DNA of 64,000 nucleotides from Treponema sp. (GTDB lineage Bacteria; Spirochaetota; Spirochaetia; Treponematales; Treponemataceae). Shown here piece by piece: positions 7,429 through 15,972 of the stretch. The notes under the pieces are model-generated. The model searched no databases. It was not told the DNA's origin and saw only the letters and a program-made list of their open reading frames with translations. The position numbers were made by a program, and so were the translations under genes. Every line of letters begins with the position of its first letter. The first letter of the stretch is position 1. The stretch is from positions 248,001 through 312,000 of the forward strand of contig JAEEIU010000038.1 in NCBI GenBank assembly GCA_016281495.1, given 5' to 3'.

Positions 7429-9513
7429 TTATTCAAGCGGAGCAAAATATCCGCTTTCATCTTTTCCAGAACGGTTCAAAAGATAAGTTTCAACCTCTAT
7501 CGGCAGGTACTTTTTACCGAACTCCGTCTTCTGGTTTGAAGTAAAGCTGAACTGGTACAATCCAGACGGCAGTGCGATAAGATCCTCTACCACAGGAGCA
7601 AGGCCTTCTGCCCTGTATACGTAATACATTGTTCCAGTCGTGTTCTCCGTAAGGTAGTCAACCTCGGCAGCAGGAAGCAGCGTGTCAACCAGGATCGTGC
7701 TGAATGAGATTGAGTTATTGTTAAGGTAAGCCGTCAAGTCGGACAGGCTGTACTTTGTAAATGCATTCTGGCTTACGGTTCCGGATGTGATGTAGATTAT
7801 TCCACGCTTTTTCTCTCCGTTTACAAGATCGTTTGCAGCAAGACGCATTCCAAGGTCAAGAGCCGCATTTTCCGTATATGGAGTTGCAAGTGCCCTTACA
7901 GAGAATGAAGAGAGGCTTGAAGGACTTCCCGTGAACTCTGTTGTCGGAGTGTCACCGGCAGAAATTACGGTTACCTTTCCCCTTCCATTCATTGCGGCAC
8001 AGATTTCCTGTACGGCAGAGTTGACCTGTTCCTCGTAGTATTCCATGTCTGTTGAACGGTCAATCAGCAGAGTGATGTCCATATAATCGTTGTTGTCGGC
8101 TGCACCCACAAGCTTGAGGTTTGATACAGGACGCTTGTTCTCCGTGATGAGGAAATTGTCAGTGTCAAGACCAACAATAGGCTGGCGGTGGCGGTTCTCC
8201 ACCTTTACTTCCATTACGACATTGGGGAAATTGTCTTCGATTATGCGTTCAATCTGAACATTAAATCCTCCGACAAGTTCGGTCATCTTTGACATGACAT
8301 AGATGTCGTTTGCCTTAAAATCAGTTACTATGATGTTTCCGTTTTTGTCCGGTACTGCGGCTGTTATCTGGCTTGTAGCGCGGGCTGTGCGTCCGTTCTC
8401 AAACACTGAGCCTGTATCGGTATCAACGGTAACAATCCTGTTTTTGTCTGTAAGTATGATATGGTCTCCCCAGTTTTTGAGTGATTCGGGGCGGGCAAAT
8501 GTCTTTTCGTTTACAAGGTTTGAGATGAAGTTTCCGGCGCGGTCAAACTCATAGATTGCACCGGTTGCGCTGTCTGCAACAAAAACCCTGTCATTTAAAA
8601 CTGCGATTCCTGTAGGTGAGCGGAAGCCTGGGAAATCACCAGTCTTCTGTCCGAAATGAAGCAAACCGTTTCCATCAGGATCAAATACCACGACGCGGGA
8701 ATTGCCGAAATCCGTTACATAAATGTTTCCGAAGCTGTCTTCGGCCAGATACTGTGGACCAACGACCTCTCCTTCTCCACGACCTTTCTTTCCGAAATAC
8801 TGGATGAAATTTCCGTCCTCATCAAGAAGGGCAAGCCTGTCACCGGCAAATTCACTTACAATAAGGTTTCCGTTCTGAAGCCTGATTATGTCCATAGGGC
8901 GGTCAAAACCGTTTATGGGTCCACGCACGCGCTTCTTTATGACACCGTTCACGTCATAGTGAAGAATCTCATTTGAGCCAAAGGCAACAACCCAAAGGCT
9001 TCCATCCGAATTTGCAAGAGCAGAAACCGGCTGGCTGTAGATGAGCGTATTTCCGTTTGTATGGGGGAATGAACCTGCCTCAGTATAATGCTGAGAATAA
9101 TCAAATTCTGTCTGAGTTATGCGCCTGTCTCCCACTATCTCTATGCGGTTCTGAAGAAGAAGTCCTCCGTAACCGTCGTCAGATGCAAACTGCCACTGCT
9201 GGAGGGCCGAACCTTCAACTCCTGCCTTATAGTATGCTTTTCCAAGCCAGTCCAGGATGAGGTTTTCTCCCGGCAGATATGAGAGTGCTTTTTCAAATTC
9301 CTGAATTGCCTCGTTATAGGCCCCACGGTAATAGCTTTGAACACCCCTGCGGAATTCTTCCTCGGCAAAACCTGAGTTGGCGCTTCTTGTAATGGAATTC
9401 TCATCGCGCATAGTGTCCGTCAGATTTGTTTGGGCAAAAAGATGACTTGACCCCAAGACAAACAGGGAAAATGTAACGGTTAACGCCTTACTAAAAACAG
9501 TTCTCTTTTTCAT
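7429..9513 (-). CDS. Exported TPR / NHL beta-propeller / VWA-like protein
   Basis: A 694-residue exported protein with three parts. A signal peptide ends at LFAQ. A short TPR-like helical region (residues 50-100, SYYRGAYNEAIQEFEKAL) comes first. Residues about 150-410 form NHL-type repeats, recognisable in FDRPMDIIRLQNGNLIVSEF, YVTDFGNSRVVVFDPDGNGL and RSPTGIAVLNDRVFVADS. From about residue 430 comes a VWA-like domain with DITLLIDRSTDM, a diverged MIDAS DxSxS motif reading DRSTD. Such propeller/VWA proteins usually act in protein-protein contact at the envelope; that is family knowledge, and the partner here is unknown. The start overlaps the upstream TPR gene by 4 nt (ATGA), so they are co-translated. 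It is the last gene of the galK-surE-TPR operon. Confidence 0.85.
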   Translation of the reverse strand: MKKRTVFSKALTVTFSLFVLGSSHLFAQTNLTDTMRDENSITRSANSGFAEEEFRRGVQSYYRGAYNEAIQEFEKALSYLPGENLILDWLGKAYYKAGVEGSALQQWQFASDDGYGGLLLQNRIEIVGDRRITQTEFDYSQHYTEAGSFPHTNGNTLIYSQPVSALANSDGSLWVVAFGSNEILHYDVNGVIKKRVRGPINGFDRPMDIIRLQNGNLIVSEFAGDRLALLDEDGNFIQYFGKKGRGEGEVVGPQYLAEDSFGNIYVTDFGNSRVVVFDPDGNGLLHFGQKTGDFPGFRSPTGIAVLNDRVFVADSATGAIYEFDRAGNFISNLVNEKTFARPESLKNWGDHIILTDKNRIVTVDTDTGSVFENGRTARATSQITAAVPDKNGNIIVTDFKANDIYVMSKMTELVGGFNVQIERIIEDNFPNVVMEVKVENRHRQPIVGLDTDNFLITENKRPVSNLKLVGAADNNDYMDITLLIDRSTDMEYYEEQVNSAVQEICAAMNGRGKVTVISAGDTPTTEFTGSPSSLSSFSVRALATPYTENAALDLGMRLAANDLVNGEKKRGIIYITSGTVSQNAFTKYSLSDLTAYLNNNSISFSTILVDTLLPAAEVDYLTENTTGTMYYVYRAEGLAPVVEDLIALPSGLYQFSFTSNQKTEFGKKYLPIEVETYLLNRSGKDESGYFAPLE

Positions 9514-10202
9514 TCTTCCACCATTTCAGCTTCGTGTAGGTGAGATTTGATCACCTCGTTGTCGCTGTCGATATTTAATGCTTGTTCCAGATACTTACGT
9601 GCCTGAGAGAAAAGTCCCATCCTGTAGTATACCCAGCCAAGGCTGTCCAGGCATGCGGGATTATTCGGTGCGAGTGAAAGGGCTTTTTTACAGAGGCTCA
9701 ATGCCCTTGTAAGCTCTTTTCCCTCACAGGCAAGCACATAACCAAGACCGTTAAGGGCCGTTGGATTGTTTTCATCAATTGAAAGGGCTTTCTCATAATA
9801 CTCCAAACACTGCTCGTCCTCTCCATTTTCCCATGAAAGGTAGGCAAAGGATGCATATACGGATGAAGTATGGTAACCGGCCTTGAGCAATGCCTCCAGC
9901 TCATAGTCTGCAAGCTGCTTCCTGTCCGTGCGGCTGTAGATTACGGCAAGAAGATAACGGCACTGCAATACCCTTTCCCTTGCCATCGGAGTGGATGCCT
10001 TTTCCTCTGTTGTTACAACCTGCTCAAGATACAGAAGGGCATCATCATAACGTTCCAGTTTGCTGTAGCATAGTCCCAGGTAGTAGGATACATCTATGGG
10101 GTCTGCACCGCTGTCCGCTGACAATGACATAAAAAATGAAAGTGCACCCGTGTAATCCTTCCGTTTGTAGAGCTGTATTCCTTCTTCCAAAACAGCAGCC
10201 AT
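9510..10202 (-). CDS. TPR-repeat protein
   Basis: A 230-residue protein made almost entirely of TPR helices, without a signal peptide. Clear repeat units include DVSYYLGLCYSKLERYDDAL, the unit ending ALSIDENNPTALNGLGY, LAPNNPACLDSLGWVYYRMG and LFSQARKYLEQALNIDSDNE. About five to six repeats can be counted. TPR stacks are protein-binding scaffolds, and the partner cannot be read from the sequence. It lies 9 nt after surE and overlaps the NHL/VWA gene by 4 nt. The obvious inference is that it works with that exported protein, but it has no export signal itself. Confidence 0.9.
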   Translation of the reverse strand: MAAVLEEGIQLYKRKDYTGALSFFMSLSADSGADPIDVSYYLGLCYSKLERYDDALLYLEQVVTTEEKASTPMARERVLQCRYLLAVIYSRTDRKQLADYELEALLKAGYHTSSVYASFAYLSWENGEDEQCLEYYEKALSIDENNPTALNGLGYVLACEGKELTRALSLCKKALSLAPNNPACLDSLGWVYYRMGLFSQARKYLEQALNIDSDNEVIKSHLHEAEMVEE

Positions 10203-10211
10203 AGCGGCCTC

Positions 10212-11000
10212 CTAAAACTCTCCATCACAATAATGGGAATTAACTTGGGATTCAGTTGAAAGTACGGAAACTGCAACATAGCCGTCATTTACAAGCGACC
10301 AGTCTGTTCTGCCTTCTCCGACATAACGCGTTGTCTTGTCTCCATGCCAGACCGTATATAACGAACCGTCATTTTCTTCAACAACCTCCACAGTATCACC
10401 GTAAAGGCTGTGTGCCAGAGTTGCAAAACGCGCGCCCTTGAACGAATCCGCAGATGGTGCATTGATATTGATAAAATACGAAGCCCCACCCTCTTCTTCT
10501 AAATGTCGGAATTTTTTGCATAAAGCTATAAGTTTTTCTAGATTTTTTGCTGTAAAATCTGCCAAAGTCCGGTATTTGAGGCTGTCATTTTCATCCGTAT
10601 AGTAGGTCAAATCGGTTCCCGTGATGCTCAGTGCTATTGCAGGATAACCGTAGATACAGGCCTGCCTTGCAGCTCCACAGGTTCCAGAGTACATGACGTC
10701 AGTTCCCAGATTTGGGCCACGGTTTATTCCGGTCAGGACCGCGTCAAATTCGACACCGGGAAACAAGCCCTTTGCCCCAACTATCACGCAGTTGACGGGA
10801 TTTGAGTCAAGGGCATAGGTTTTATCAGAGACACGCAGAAGCCTGGTTTTCTTCTCCAATGATACGGAAGCAGATGCCCCGGAATGGTTTTCCATGGGAG
10901 CAACAATATAAACATCATGACCGTAAGAGCCAAGAACCGATGCAAGCACATTTATGCCCGGTGCATTATACCCGTCGTCATTGCAAAGAAGCAGTCTCAT
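10212..11000 (-). CDS. surE: 5'-nucleotidase SurE
   Basis: Metal-dependent nucleoside monophosphate phosphatase. The 262-residue protein starts MRLLLCNDDGYNAPGI, the diagnostic N-terminal motif with the Asp-Asp metal ligands, and continues with APMENHSGASASVS and the NRGPNLGTDVMYSGTCGAAR motif, all typical of SurE. The length is normal for the family. The start overlaps the galactokinase-like gene by 4 nt (ATGA), so translation is probably coupled. Family members dephosphorylate nucleotides, and some also act on polyphosphate, in stationary phase or stress. I see no dedicated promoter. Confidence 0.96.
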   Translation of the reverse strand: MRLLLCNDDGYNAPGINVLASVLGSYGHDVYIVAPMENHSGASASVSLEKKTRLLRVSDKTYALDSNPVNCVIVGAKGLFPGVEFDAVLTGINRGPNLGTDVMYSGTCGAARQACIYGYPAIALSITGTDLTYYTDENDSLKYRTLADFTAKNLEKLIALCKKFRHLEEEGGASYFININAPSADSFKGARFATLAHSLYGDTVEVVEENDGSLYTVWHGDKTTRYVGEGRTDWSLVNDGYVAVSVLSTESQVNSHYCDGEF

Positions 11001-12172
11001 AAAAGGCGCACCCCTTTTGACGGCTTAACCTCAAAGAACACAGGCTTGAATCCGAATATGCGCTCGTATTCCAGAAGGGTCTCCTTATAGCGCTCGACAT
11101 CCTCGTTCCTCAGGACACAGTAGGTACAGCGTCCGAATCCTTTTCCGGTTATGCGGCCGCAGTTCAGCGGATTCCTAAGGTCATCAGGGTTAACGTCCAG
11201 CTCCTGGACCCTCTTTAACAGCCAGTCAATTTCAGGGCATGAGATGTCGTAAAGGTCCCTCATGTTCTTGTGGCTATGGTTGACGGCCCTTGCGAATCCC
11301 GAGAAATCACCCTTTTCCAGGGATGACTGTGCCTCAAGGACATCCTTGTGCTCGTTCATGATGCACAGAAGATGCCGTCTTGTATCCTCGTTAACGACAG
11401 AAAGAACCTCATTCCTTTCCGCCGCATTCTCCTCGTAATGCCATCCTCCGTAGATGTTTGAGCGTCTTTCCTTGAGTTCTCCCAAAAGAAGGACGTTCTC
11501 CGGCTGCTGGAGGCTTTTTTCGTTCCATGTGGTAATTCGGGGAACACGTGCGTCCGTAAGGATTATCGTCTTGTCCTTGAATTTGAAAGGCAGAAGATCG
11601 CATGTGTTTTTCGCATGATCGGTAAGGACCAGGGTGTTTTCCTTTGACTTGATGCCCGTGAAAATGTCTGCGCGGCAGTTTTCAAGACCTAGGAACTGCC
11701 TGTTGGCCTTGTCCAGGATCATTATTAGCTGGTCATCGTTGCACCTGAATTTGTGCAGTTCCTTTATGCCCCATGTGCAGGCAATCTTGATGGCTGTGGT
11801 GATTCCAAAACCGGCAGAAGGCAGAATCTCGGAGTAAACGGTTATGTTCATTCCGCCGCACTTGAATCCGGAGCTTGAAAATCCATAGATTACCGACTTG
11901 ATGGCATTTGCCCACTTGTCTTCCTTTTTGAATTTGACGGAAGAAAGGCTTCCCCTCTTTTTCTCATTGAGCTGAACGAACTGAAAGCGCAGGTTGGAAT
12001 CTGACCGAGCGGACAAAGCCACATAAACCGGCAGGTTCACAGCCATGGAGAGGGTCTTGTCCTTGAAAAACCAAGTATGCTCCCCTATTAGATGTACACG
12101 TCCTGGTGCAGTCGCAATGACATCAGGTTTGGTTCCGTATTCTGAGGCATGAGCTTCAATTACTTTTTCCAT
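10997..12172 (-). CDS. Galactokinase-like GHMP kinase with altered motifs
   Basis: A 391-residue member of the GHMP sugar kinase superfamily, closest in layout to galactokinase. Motif I reads APGRVHLIGEHTWFF; in galactokinases the sequence is GEHTDY, so the sugar-contacting Asp is replaced by Trp. Motif II, usually a serine-rich GLSSSA, reads PSAGFGITTA. Motif III is CGRITGKGFGRC instead of a GGGFGG type. Where GalK has the catalytic Asp in a CGIMDQ motif, this protein has CRADIFTG, with an Asp one residue off. It could be a spirochaete-type galactokinase with shifted residues, or a kinase for another substrate. It is first in the operon with surE. A weak GAAGAG precedes the ATG, and I found no convincing promoter. 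Confidence 0.75.
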   Translation of the reverse strand: MEKVIEAHASEYGTKPDVIATAPGRVHLIGEHTWFFKDKTLSMAVNLPVYVALSARSDSNLRFQFVQLNEKKRGSLSSVKFKKEDKWANAIKSVIYGFSSSGFKCGGMNITVYSEILPSAGFGITTAIKIACTWGIKELHKFRCNDDQLIMILDKANRQFLGLENCRADIFTGIKSKENTLVLTDHAKNTCDLLPFKFKDKTIILTDARVPRITTWNEKSLQQPENVLLLGELKERRSNIYGGWHYEENAAERNEVLSVVNEDTRRHLLCIMNEHKDVLEAQSSLEKGDFSGFARAVNHSHKNMRDLYDISCPEIDWLLKRVQELDVNPDDLRNPLNCGRITGKGFGRCTYCVLRNEDVERYKETLLEYERIFGFKPVFFEVKPSKGVRLL

Positions 12173-12222
12173 AATCTCTTCCCGTAGTATCCCGCCATAA
12201 ATAAAAGCAAAACGGCGGACTA

Positions 12223-12251
12223 TTGTTTTTTTCTTTACAAGATAGTATCAT
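12223..12251 (+). promoter_or_regulatory. Promoter of lnt-bioY (predicted leaderless)
   Basis: TTGTTT (12223-12228), a 17-bp spacer and TATCAT (12246-12251). The expected start is near 12258, two bases before the lnt ATG at 12260. There is no Shine-Dalgarno. Confidence 0.5.
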
Positions 12252-12259
12252 ATAATATA

Positions 12260-14650
12260 ATGATTCAAGCATTTTTACAAGTTTTTTATGCAATTTTTTC
12301 TGGTCTCGTTCAGGGCTTGGCCATTTCCAACGAAATTCTGCCCTTTGGATCCCCGTTTTTAGGCCTTTTCTGCCTTATTCCGCTGTATGTCGCCTTGTAC
12401 AGGGCCAAAAGCTACAGGGAGGCATTCCTGCTTTTTGCGCTTCAGGCCATGACAGTGCACCTTACATCAAGCTACTGGCTGTATAATTTCCACGGCTATG
12501 CATTATGGTCTCTTGGGGCAAGCGCTTTGGGAACCGCCGTACTTGGAGGCCTTACCGGAGTTGTAATCTTCTTCCTTCCACGTCAGCTCAGCTACAACCG
12601 TAAGAAAACAGAGCTTGAGGAGGCAGGAGGCCGCAGGGTTTACCTTATTCCTGCAAGAATACTGTGGTTTGCCTCAAGTTTCGTATTCTGGGAATGGATA
12701 AAGTCCACGGGTTTCCTTGGTTATCCATGGGGCACCCTGTTCATGACCGCCTACAGCTGGAAAATAATGACTCAGATCGCGGACATCACCGGAGTCTGGG
12801 GAATAACCTTCATATTCGCACTTTTCAACGCACTGGTCGCAGAAGGATTTAACGTACTAAACCTGCTCCCACACGCCCAAAAACCGTCTGTTCCCGCCTA
12901 TACCTACAGGAAAACGGCAAAGGCAACGGCCGTCATACTGTGCCTGACCGCAGTTTACGGAATCTTCCAGTATATTGTTCCCAGAAGCGTAAAAAAAGAA
13001 CTCAACGCAATAATCGTCCAGCAGAATGTGGATCCATGGGACGGAGGTGACGAGGCTTCCATCTCCATATCCACAAGGCTTACAGAACGTGAAGCCACCA
13101 GGATGCGTGAAAACGGAAAGGAACCGGACCTTGTACTCTGGAGTGAGGGTGCCCTAATGTACACCTTCCCCAACGCGGTAGACTATTACAGCGAGGAGCC
13201 GGAGGGAGAAAGCCTTACCGAATTTATCAAAAGGATGAGGGTGCCATTTTTAATCGGCGGAAGCACAATGACCGACAGGCAGCACCGCAAGATTTCCAAC
13301 AGCGCGATACTCTTTGACAAGGACGGAGAGTATGCGGGATTTTACTCAAAAATCCATATGGTGCCTTTTGCGGAGGACGTTCCTTTCATGGACAACCCGC
13401 TTATGGCGGCCTTTATGACAAATGTCGTGAAAATGCCGTATTCATACACACCAGGAAACCAGTACGTGCTGTTCAAGATTCCCCTTAACTCTTCAACTTT
13501 CATGACGGCCCCCCTAAGGGACGGTCTTGAGCCATATGAGACCATAGAGCTTGACTCAACCGGAAGGGTTGATTATGAGGAAACAAGGAAATACAGGTTC
13601 AACAGCAACGAGAATCCGGACAGTTTCGTAAAATTCAGCTCGCCAATTTGCTTTGAGGACGCATTCCCGGATGTGTGCACGCCTCTTTTCAGGAGCGGAA
13701 GCGAGGTTTTCCTGAACATAACCAACGATTCCTGGAGCAAAACTCCTTCCTCGGAATACCAGCACTTCATCGTTGCAAGTTTTCTTGCAATTGAATACAG
13801 GACGACTCTTGTACGCTGTGCCAATGCGGGATATTCCGTGGTCGTGGGCCCAAACGGAAAGATACTGAACGACATGGATGTTTTCACAGAGGATGCCATC
13901 GGATGCACCATTCCCATCTACGAAAGGAAATCCACGGTGTTCTCCATTCTTGGAGACTGGTTCGCATACCTCCTCTTTGCATGCATGGCGCTTTATTTTG
14001 CCGTTAAGTGCGTTGTCTTCAACTTCAAAAGGATAAAGCAAAGCCCCGTAATGCTTAAGCTTGCTAAATCAATACTTAAGGAGAACGAGGACCAGGAAAC
14101 TGGCTGGGACATAGAGCCGGACGAGGATTTGGATGATGTTGAGGATGAACCAGAGGGCTCTAATCAGAACAGCACGGAGACTGAAGGACTTTTCACAAGA
14201 AGTGAGAATGAAACCGGATTCCATAACTCATTCATGCTTTCCGAATACAGGACTGAAGCCACTTTGACCAAACCTGCAGAATCTTCAGGAACACGTACAG
14301 CAAGGAAAAGGAAAGGTACCGATACGGTCAAAGCCAGAAAGACGCCGGCAAAAACAGAGGAAAAGCCAAAGACAAGAGCCAGGAAAACGGCAGCGGCAAA
14401 AACCGGAACAAAAAGGTCTTCCCCGGCCAAAGCAAAAGAAACAAAGGCAACAGCATCTAGAACCACTACAAGAAAGCCAAAGGCAGCAAAGGCCATCACT
14501 AAAAAAGCGGAGACAGCAACAACCGCAGGAAGGAAGGCCCTTGAGGCAAAAACCACTGTAAGAAAAACACCTGCGGTAAAAAACAAAACGGCAGGAAAAA
14601 AACAGGATAAAACGAATACCAGAGGCGGAAGGAGGCAAAGTAAAAAATGA
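12260..14650 (+). CDS. lnt: Apolipoprotein N-acyltransferase Lnt with Lys/Ala-rich C-terminal tail
   Basis: Inner-membrane enzyme that adds the third acyl chain to the lipoprotein N-terminal cysteine. The N-terminal ~240 residues hold several membrane helices. The nitrilase-like catalytic domain follows, with a Glu-Lys-Cys triad: E296 in LVLWSEGALM, K364 in FYSKIHMVPF and C464 in SPICFEDAFP. The Lys-to-Cys distance is about 100 residues against about 50 in E. coli Lnt, so there is an insertion. A last helix lies near residue 570. After it come about 100 acidic residues, then from about residue 675 a tail rich in Lys, Ala, Thr and Pro (KTPAKTEEKP, KPKAAKAITKKAE), resembling histone H1 or Hc1. 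The tail is about 200 residues beyond a normal Lnt. The stop overlaps bioY by 4 nt. Confidence 0.93.
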   Translation: MIQAFLQVFYAIFSGLVQGLAISNEILPFGSPFLGLFCLIPLYVALYRAKSYREAFLLFALQAMTVHLTSSYWLYNFHGYALWSLGASALGTAVLGGLTGVVIFFLPRQLSYNRKKTELEEAGGRRVYLIPARILWFASSFVFWEWIKSTGFLGYPWGTLFMTAYSWKIMTQIADITGVWGITFIFALFNALVAEGFNVLNLLPHAQKPSVPAYTYRKTAKATAVILCLTAVYGIFQYIVPRSVKKELNAIIVQQNVDPWDGGDEASISISTRLTEREATRMRENGKEPDLVLWSEGALMYTFPNAVDYYSEEPEGESLTEFIKRMRVPFLIGGSTMTDRQHRKISNSAILFDKDGEYAGFYSKIHMVPFAEDVPFMDNPLMAAFMTNVVKMPYSYTPGNQYVLFKIPLNSSTFMTAPLRDGLEPYETIELDSTGRVDYEETRKYRFNSNENPDSFVKFSSPICFEDAFPDVCTPLFRSGSEVFLNITNDSWSKTPSSEYQHFIVASFLAIEYRTTLVRCANAGYSVVVGPNGKILNDMDVFTEDAIGCTIPIYERKSTVFSILGDWFAYLLFACMALYFAVKCVVFNFKRIKQSPVMLKLAKSILKENEDQETGWDIEPDEDLDDVEDEPEGSNQNSTETEGLFTRSENETGFHNSFMLSEYRTEATLTKPAESSGTRTARKRKGTDTVKARKTPAKTEEKPKTRARKTAAAKTGTKRSSPAKAKETKATASRTTTRKPKAAKAITKKAETATTAGRKALEAKTTVRKTPAVKNKTAGKKQDKTNTRGGRRQSKK

Positions 14651-15327
14651 CCGACAGAACCAGGACTTCTTTGATCAGGACAGTTTTTACGCTAATTTTC
14701 ACAGGCCTCAGCTGTCTGTCATGCTTTTTTTCCATTAAGCTTACTGGAACCATTCCCATTACATTACAGAACCTGTTCTGCATTCTTGCGGGGCTGATAC
14801 TGGGAGGAACCCAAGGTGCGGGAGCTACAGGACTCTTTTTGATCCTTGGCGCACTGGGACTTCCCGTATTTGCAGGCGTAAAAGGCGGATGGGATGTCTT
14901 TACCGGGGCAACGGGAGGTTATTTGTGGGGTTATTTCCCGGCGGCATTTATTTCCGGCATAATCGCAGGAACACCGCATGCCTTTGAGAAAAACTTTGAC
15001 ATAAAGAACTGGATTCGCATAGCCCTTGCATCCGTAGCGGGATTTGTGGTTGTCTATCTTCCCGGAATTCCCTGGTTCATCCACTTCATGAAGGAGGAAG
15101 GAACGGCATTGGGCATTTCCGAGGCCATGAACGTCGCCCTTACACCATTCATCTTCATAGACTTCATAAAAATCATAATAAGCATTCCTGTAGCGGCTCT
15201 GCTGAGGCCTGTGGCTGCAAAATACCTTTATCCAGATGACGAGAAGGAACTTGAGGAACTGATGAAAAGCCTGAAAGACCGCAAGGACCTCATGAACAGG
15301 ATTACCGGAAAGTTCAAAAGGAAATAA
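14647..15327 (+). CDS. bioY: Biotin transporter substrate-binding subunit BioY
   Basis: Membrane S-component for biotin uptake (ECF-type, or solitary in some bacteria). The 226-residue protein has about six hydrophobic segments and the BioY signature region, including GTIPITLQNLFCILAGLILG and the motif PVFAGVKGGWDVFTGATGGY, then WGYFPAAFISG. The C-terminus has a charged extension (DDEKELEELMKSLKDRKDLM) likely in the cytoplasm. It overlaps lnt by 4 nt (ATGA), so it is translated with it. No ECF ATPase or transmembrane subunit is in the window, so the module partner is elsewhere or absent. I see no BirA operator here, as expected for the second gene of an operon. Confidence 0.93.
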   Translation: MTDRTRTSLIRTVFTLIFTGLSCLSCFFSIKLTGTIPITLQNLFCILAGLILGGTQGAGATGLFLILGALGLPVFAGVKGGWDVFTGATGGYLWGYFPAAFISGIIAGTPHAFEKNFDIKNWIRIALASVAGFVVVYLPGIPWFIHFMKEEGTALGISEAMNVALTPFIFIDFIKIIISIPVAALLRPVAAKYLYPDDEKELEELMKSLKDRKDLMNRITGKFKRK

Positions 15328-15414
15328 CCTGACTATACACTCTTTTAGTATACACTTCACATGATTTTTTTATCAACATCCCCCAAATTTTGTGATGAAT
15401 TTCAATAATCTCAC

Positions 15415-15444
15415 TTGAATACACCATCTATAGCGTTGTATTAT
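15415..15444 (+). promoter_or_regulatory. nrd operon promoter with NrdR-box-like palindrome in the spacer
   Basis: A TTGAAT -35 (15415-15420) and TATTAT -10 (15439-15444) are 18 bp apart. The spacer begins with ACACCATCTATAGCGT (15421-15436), which matches 13 of 16 positions of the known NrdR box consensus ACACTATATATAGTGT. Binding there would block polymerase and give autoregulation of nrdR with the reductase genes. NrdR normally binds a pair of boxes. I could not find a clear second copy; a direct repeat TATACACT at 15334-15341 and 15349-15356 is the only other ACACT-containing site upstream. Confidence 0.7.
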
Positions 15445-15453
15445 ATGGTGAAG

Positions 15454-15476
15454 TCAGCGGAAATGTCCTGCTGAAC
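15454..15476 (+). other. Hairpin in the nrdR leader
   Basis: TCAGC-GG (15454-15460) can pair with CC-GCTGA (15469-15476) around a short loop, in the 5' leader about 35 nt before the nrdR ATG. No riboswitch class was recognised. It may only be an mRNA-stabilising stem. Confidence 0.35.
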
Positions 15477-15507
15477 CTGAATATGGGTGAGGTAAACCAG
15501 ATAAAAT

Positions 15508-15972
15508 ATGAGATGTCCATCCTGTGGAAGCCTTGATGACAAAGTAATAGAATCACGCACAATGATAAACGGAGAAAGCATAAGGCGCAGAAGAGAATGC
15601 AACGACTGCCACTACCGTTTTACCAGTTACGAACGGATAGAAGAGAAACCGTTCATGGTTGTAAAGAGGGACGGCCGCAGGGAACCTTTTGACAGGGAAA
15701 AGCTTGCCAGGGGAATTGAGCGGGCGCTGGAGAAAAGGCCCGTATCCACAAGCATGGTGGACCAGATAGTCAACGAAATAGAAGACGAGGCCTATGACTT
15801 GGGCAAAATGAGCCGTGAAGTGTCTACATCCGACATGGGCGAAATCGTGCTCAAGAGGCTGAACAAGGTTGACAAAGTGGCCTACATCCGTTTTGCAAGC
15901 GTGTACAAGCATTTTAACGATCTTGATGAATTCATAACCGAAGTAAAGAAAGTTGGAGGAACAGAAAAATGA
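15508..15972 (+). CDS. nrdR: Transcriptional repressor NrdR
   Basis: ATP/dATP-sensing repressor of ribonucleotide reductase genes. The 154-residue protein starts MRCPSCGSLDDKVIESR and has the N-terminal zinc ribbon (CPSC ... CNDCHYRFTSYE) followed by an ATP-cone domain (VVKRDGRREPFDREKLARGI). Length and motif order are normal. The start at 15508 is fixed by the invariant MRCP N-terminus; the Shine-Dalgarno is weak (a GGTGAGG lies 15 nt upstream). It overlaps nrdD by 4 nt (ATGA). An NrdR-box-like palindrome in its own promoter indicates that it represses this operon. Confidence 0.97.
   Translation: MRCPSCGSLDDKVIESRTMINGESIRRRRECNDCHYRFTSYERIEEKPFMVVKRDGRREPFDREKLARGIERALEKRPVSTSMVDQIVNEIEDEAYDLGKMSREVSTSDMGEIVLKRLNKVDKVAYIRFASVYKHFNDLDEFITEVKKVGGTEK

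Noticed and set aside
13556-14041. Minus-strand frames inside lnt
   Set aside because: They are antisense to the catalytic domain motifs of lnt, which are clearly real.
15334-15356. A direct repeat TATACACT as a second NrdR box
   Set aside because: It resembles half-sites ACACT but the spacing is off from the 16-bp palindrome; kept only as a remark.
14764-15360. A 198-residue minus-strand frame over bioY
   Set aside because: Shadow of bioY; basic/cysteine-rich without family features.
15454-15507. The nrdR leader as a cobalamin or THF riboswitch
   Set aside because: No conserved box of either class is present, only a short stem.
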